From Vulcanimicrobiia bacterium (lineage in GTDB: Bacteria > Eremiobacterota > Eremiobacteria > Baltobacterales > Baltobacteraceae): a DNA stretch of 7,154 nt. Position numbers and translations under genes: made by a program. Location: positions 1 to 7,154 of the forward strand of contig JAMXLG010000400.1 of the NCBI GenBank assembly GCA_024281135.1. The letters are read 5' to 3'. Shown piece after piece: positions 6,884 to 7,154 of this stretch. The notes under the pieces are model-generated. The model saw only the letters and a list, made by a program, of their open reading frames with translations, had not been told where the DNA came from and did no database searches. Positions within the stretch are counted from its first letter, which is position 1. Every line of letters starts with the position of its first letter.

Positions 6884-6916
6884 GTACGCGCCGAGAGTTA
6901 CACGTTAGGGCCCAGC

Positions 6917-6945
6917 TTGCATATCGAACATATGTTCGATATAGT
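6917..6945 (+). promoter_or_regulatory. Putative sigma70-type promoter of the radical SAM gene
   Basis: A -10 element TATAGT at 6940-6945 (5 of 6 to consensus) stands 17 bp after a weak -35 TTGCAT at 6917-6922 (3 of 6). Only six bases separate the -10 from the ATG at 6952, so transcription would start on or very near the start codon. The palindrome at 6921-6942 fills the spacer and touches both hexamers, so a bound repressor would block polymerase. Confidence 0.45.
6921..6942. promoter_or_regulatory. Perfect 22-bp palindrome, LexA (SOS) box candidate
   Basis: The half-site ATATCGAACAT is followed directly by its exact reverse complement. The central 14 bases, CGAACATATGTTCG, fit the LexA/DinR operator of Bacillus and actinobacteria (CGAAC-N4-GTTCG). 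The site lies between two divergent genes, 9 bp before the radical SAM ATG and 48 bp before the TTG of the Bax inhibitor gene. Repression of the radical SAM gene until DNA damage is the simplest reading. Another dyad-binding repressor is possible. Confidence 0.65.
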
Positions 6946-6951
6946 AAACCC

Positions 6952-7154
6952 ATGCGCGGCGTCGAGGTGATCGAGCAAACGGCAAAAAGCGTGATCAACG
7001 GCGTCCCTGGTATGCCGTTCAAGTGGTCGATCAACCCCTATCGCGGCTGCTACCACCAGTGCCGCTTCTGCTATGCGCGGCGCACGCACACGTTTCTCGA
7101 AGCCGACGGCATGCGCCAGTGGGGTACGCGCATCTATGTCAAAGTCAACGCGCC
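6952..7154 (+). CDS. Radical SAM protein, Rv2578c / spore photoproduct lyase-like family, N-terminal part
   Basis: The open frame from ATG 6952 runs off the window after 67 codons, so this is the first fifth or so of the protein. Residues 29-43 read PYRGCYHQCRFCYAR. Cys33, Cys37 and Cys40 form the CxxxCxxC motif that binds the 4Fe-4S cluster used to cleave S-adenosylmethionine. The flanking PFKWSINPYRGC, the Y-A-R-x-T-H that follows and VKVNA at 63-67 match the Rv2578c-type family, which is related to spore photoproduct lyase and of unproven function. No in-frame start codon precedes 6952 in the promoter region and no Shine-Dalgarno is present, so a leaderless transcript is likely. It is the only plus-strand gene, divergent from the Bax inhibitor gene, and sits behind an apparent LexA box, suggesting a DNA-damage role. 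Downstream domains cannot be seen. Confidence 0.85.
   Translation, partial: MRGVEVIEQTAKSVINGVPGMPFKWSINPYRGCYHQCRFCYARRTHTFLEADGMRQWGTRIYVKVNA

Noticed and set aside
6873..7034. 57-codon N-terminal extension of the Bax inhibitor-1 frame up to 7034
   Set aside because: It crosses the palindrome and promoter and lies antisense to the radical SAM coding region; the extra residues do not resemble the family, and a good Shine-Dalgarno marks the start at 6872.

Overview
This window comes from a moderately GC-rich bacterium. All complete genes lie on the minus strand, so in transcription order they read from high to low coordinates. A single truncated gene on the plus strand diverges at the right edge. 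No rRNA, tRNA, CRISPR array, insertion sequence or prophage gene is visible. The taxon cannot be fixed from the sequence. Three traits occur together: an iron-sulfur type PurF, a LexA-type operator of the Gram-positive/actinobacterial pattern, and a broken DUF4232-like secreted protein. They fit actinobacteria or a neighbouring soil lineage such as Eremiobacterota, but this is only a guess.

Right end (6873-7154): a divergent intergenic region carries a perfect 22-bp palindrome whose core, CGAACATATGTTCG, matches the LexA (SOS) box of Bacillus and actinobacteria. It sits inside a plausible sigma70-type promoter for a radical SAM gene related to the Rv2578c / spore photoproduct lyase-like family. 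That gene begins at 6952 and runs off the window. It has no Shine-Dalgarno sequence, and the predicted transcription start falls on its ATG.

Middle (3082-6872, minus): a compact block runs Bax inhibitor-1 family membrane protein, purF (glutamine-PRPP amidotransferase), an SDR oxidoreductase, and a homocysteine S-methyltransferase family protein. The last three are 9 bp apart or overlapping, so they are probably co-transcribed and translationally coupled. PurF starts de novo purine synthesis and the methyltransferase belongs to methionine/one-carbon metabolism, so a loose link through one-carbon metabolism is possible. The substrate of the SDR is unknown.

Degraded gap (2375-3081, minus): about 700 bp without an intact gene. 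It holds the wreck of a DUF4232-like secreted protein (no signal peptide, a frameshift and an apparent internal deletion). After its TAG stop, an in-frame open stretch of unknown origin follows. The last 155 bp is upstream DNA for the next gene, with a TAAAAT box close to its start codon.

Left end (1-2374, minus): a 696-aa predicted lipoprotein combines an N-terminal cytochrome c domain with a PQQ-type eight-bladed beta-propeller dehydrogenase domain. Fifteen bp downstream is the start of a secreted, Tat-type HAD-family hydrolase, cut by the window edge. Together these look like a small extracytoplasmic oxidation/hydrolysis module.

I found no clear undescribed multi-gene system. The best leads are the SOS-type operator with its apparently leaderless radical SAM gene, the N-terminal cytochrome/PQQ lipoprotein, and the gene wreck in the central gap.
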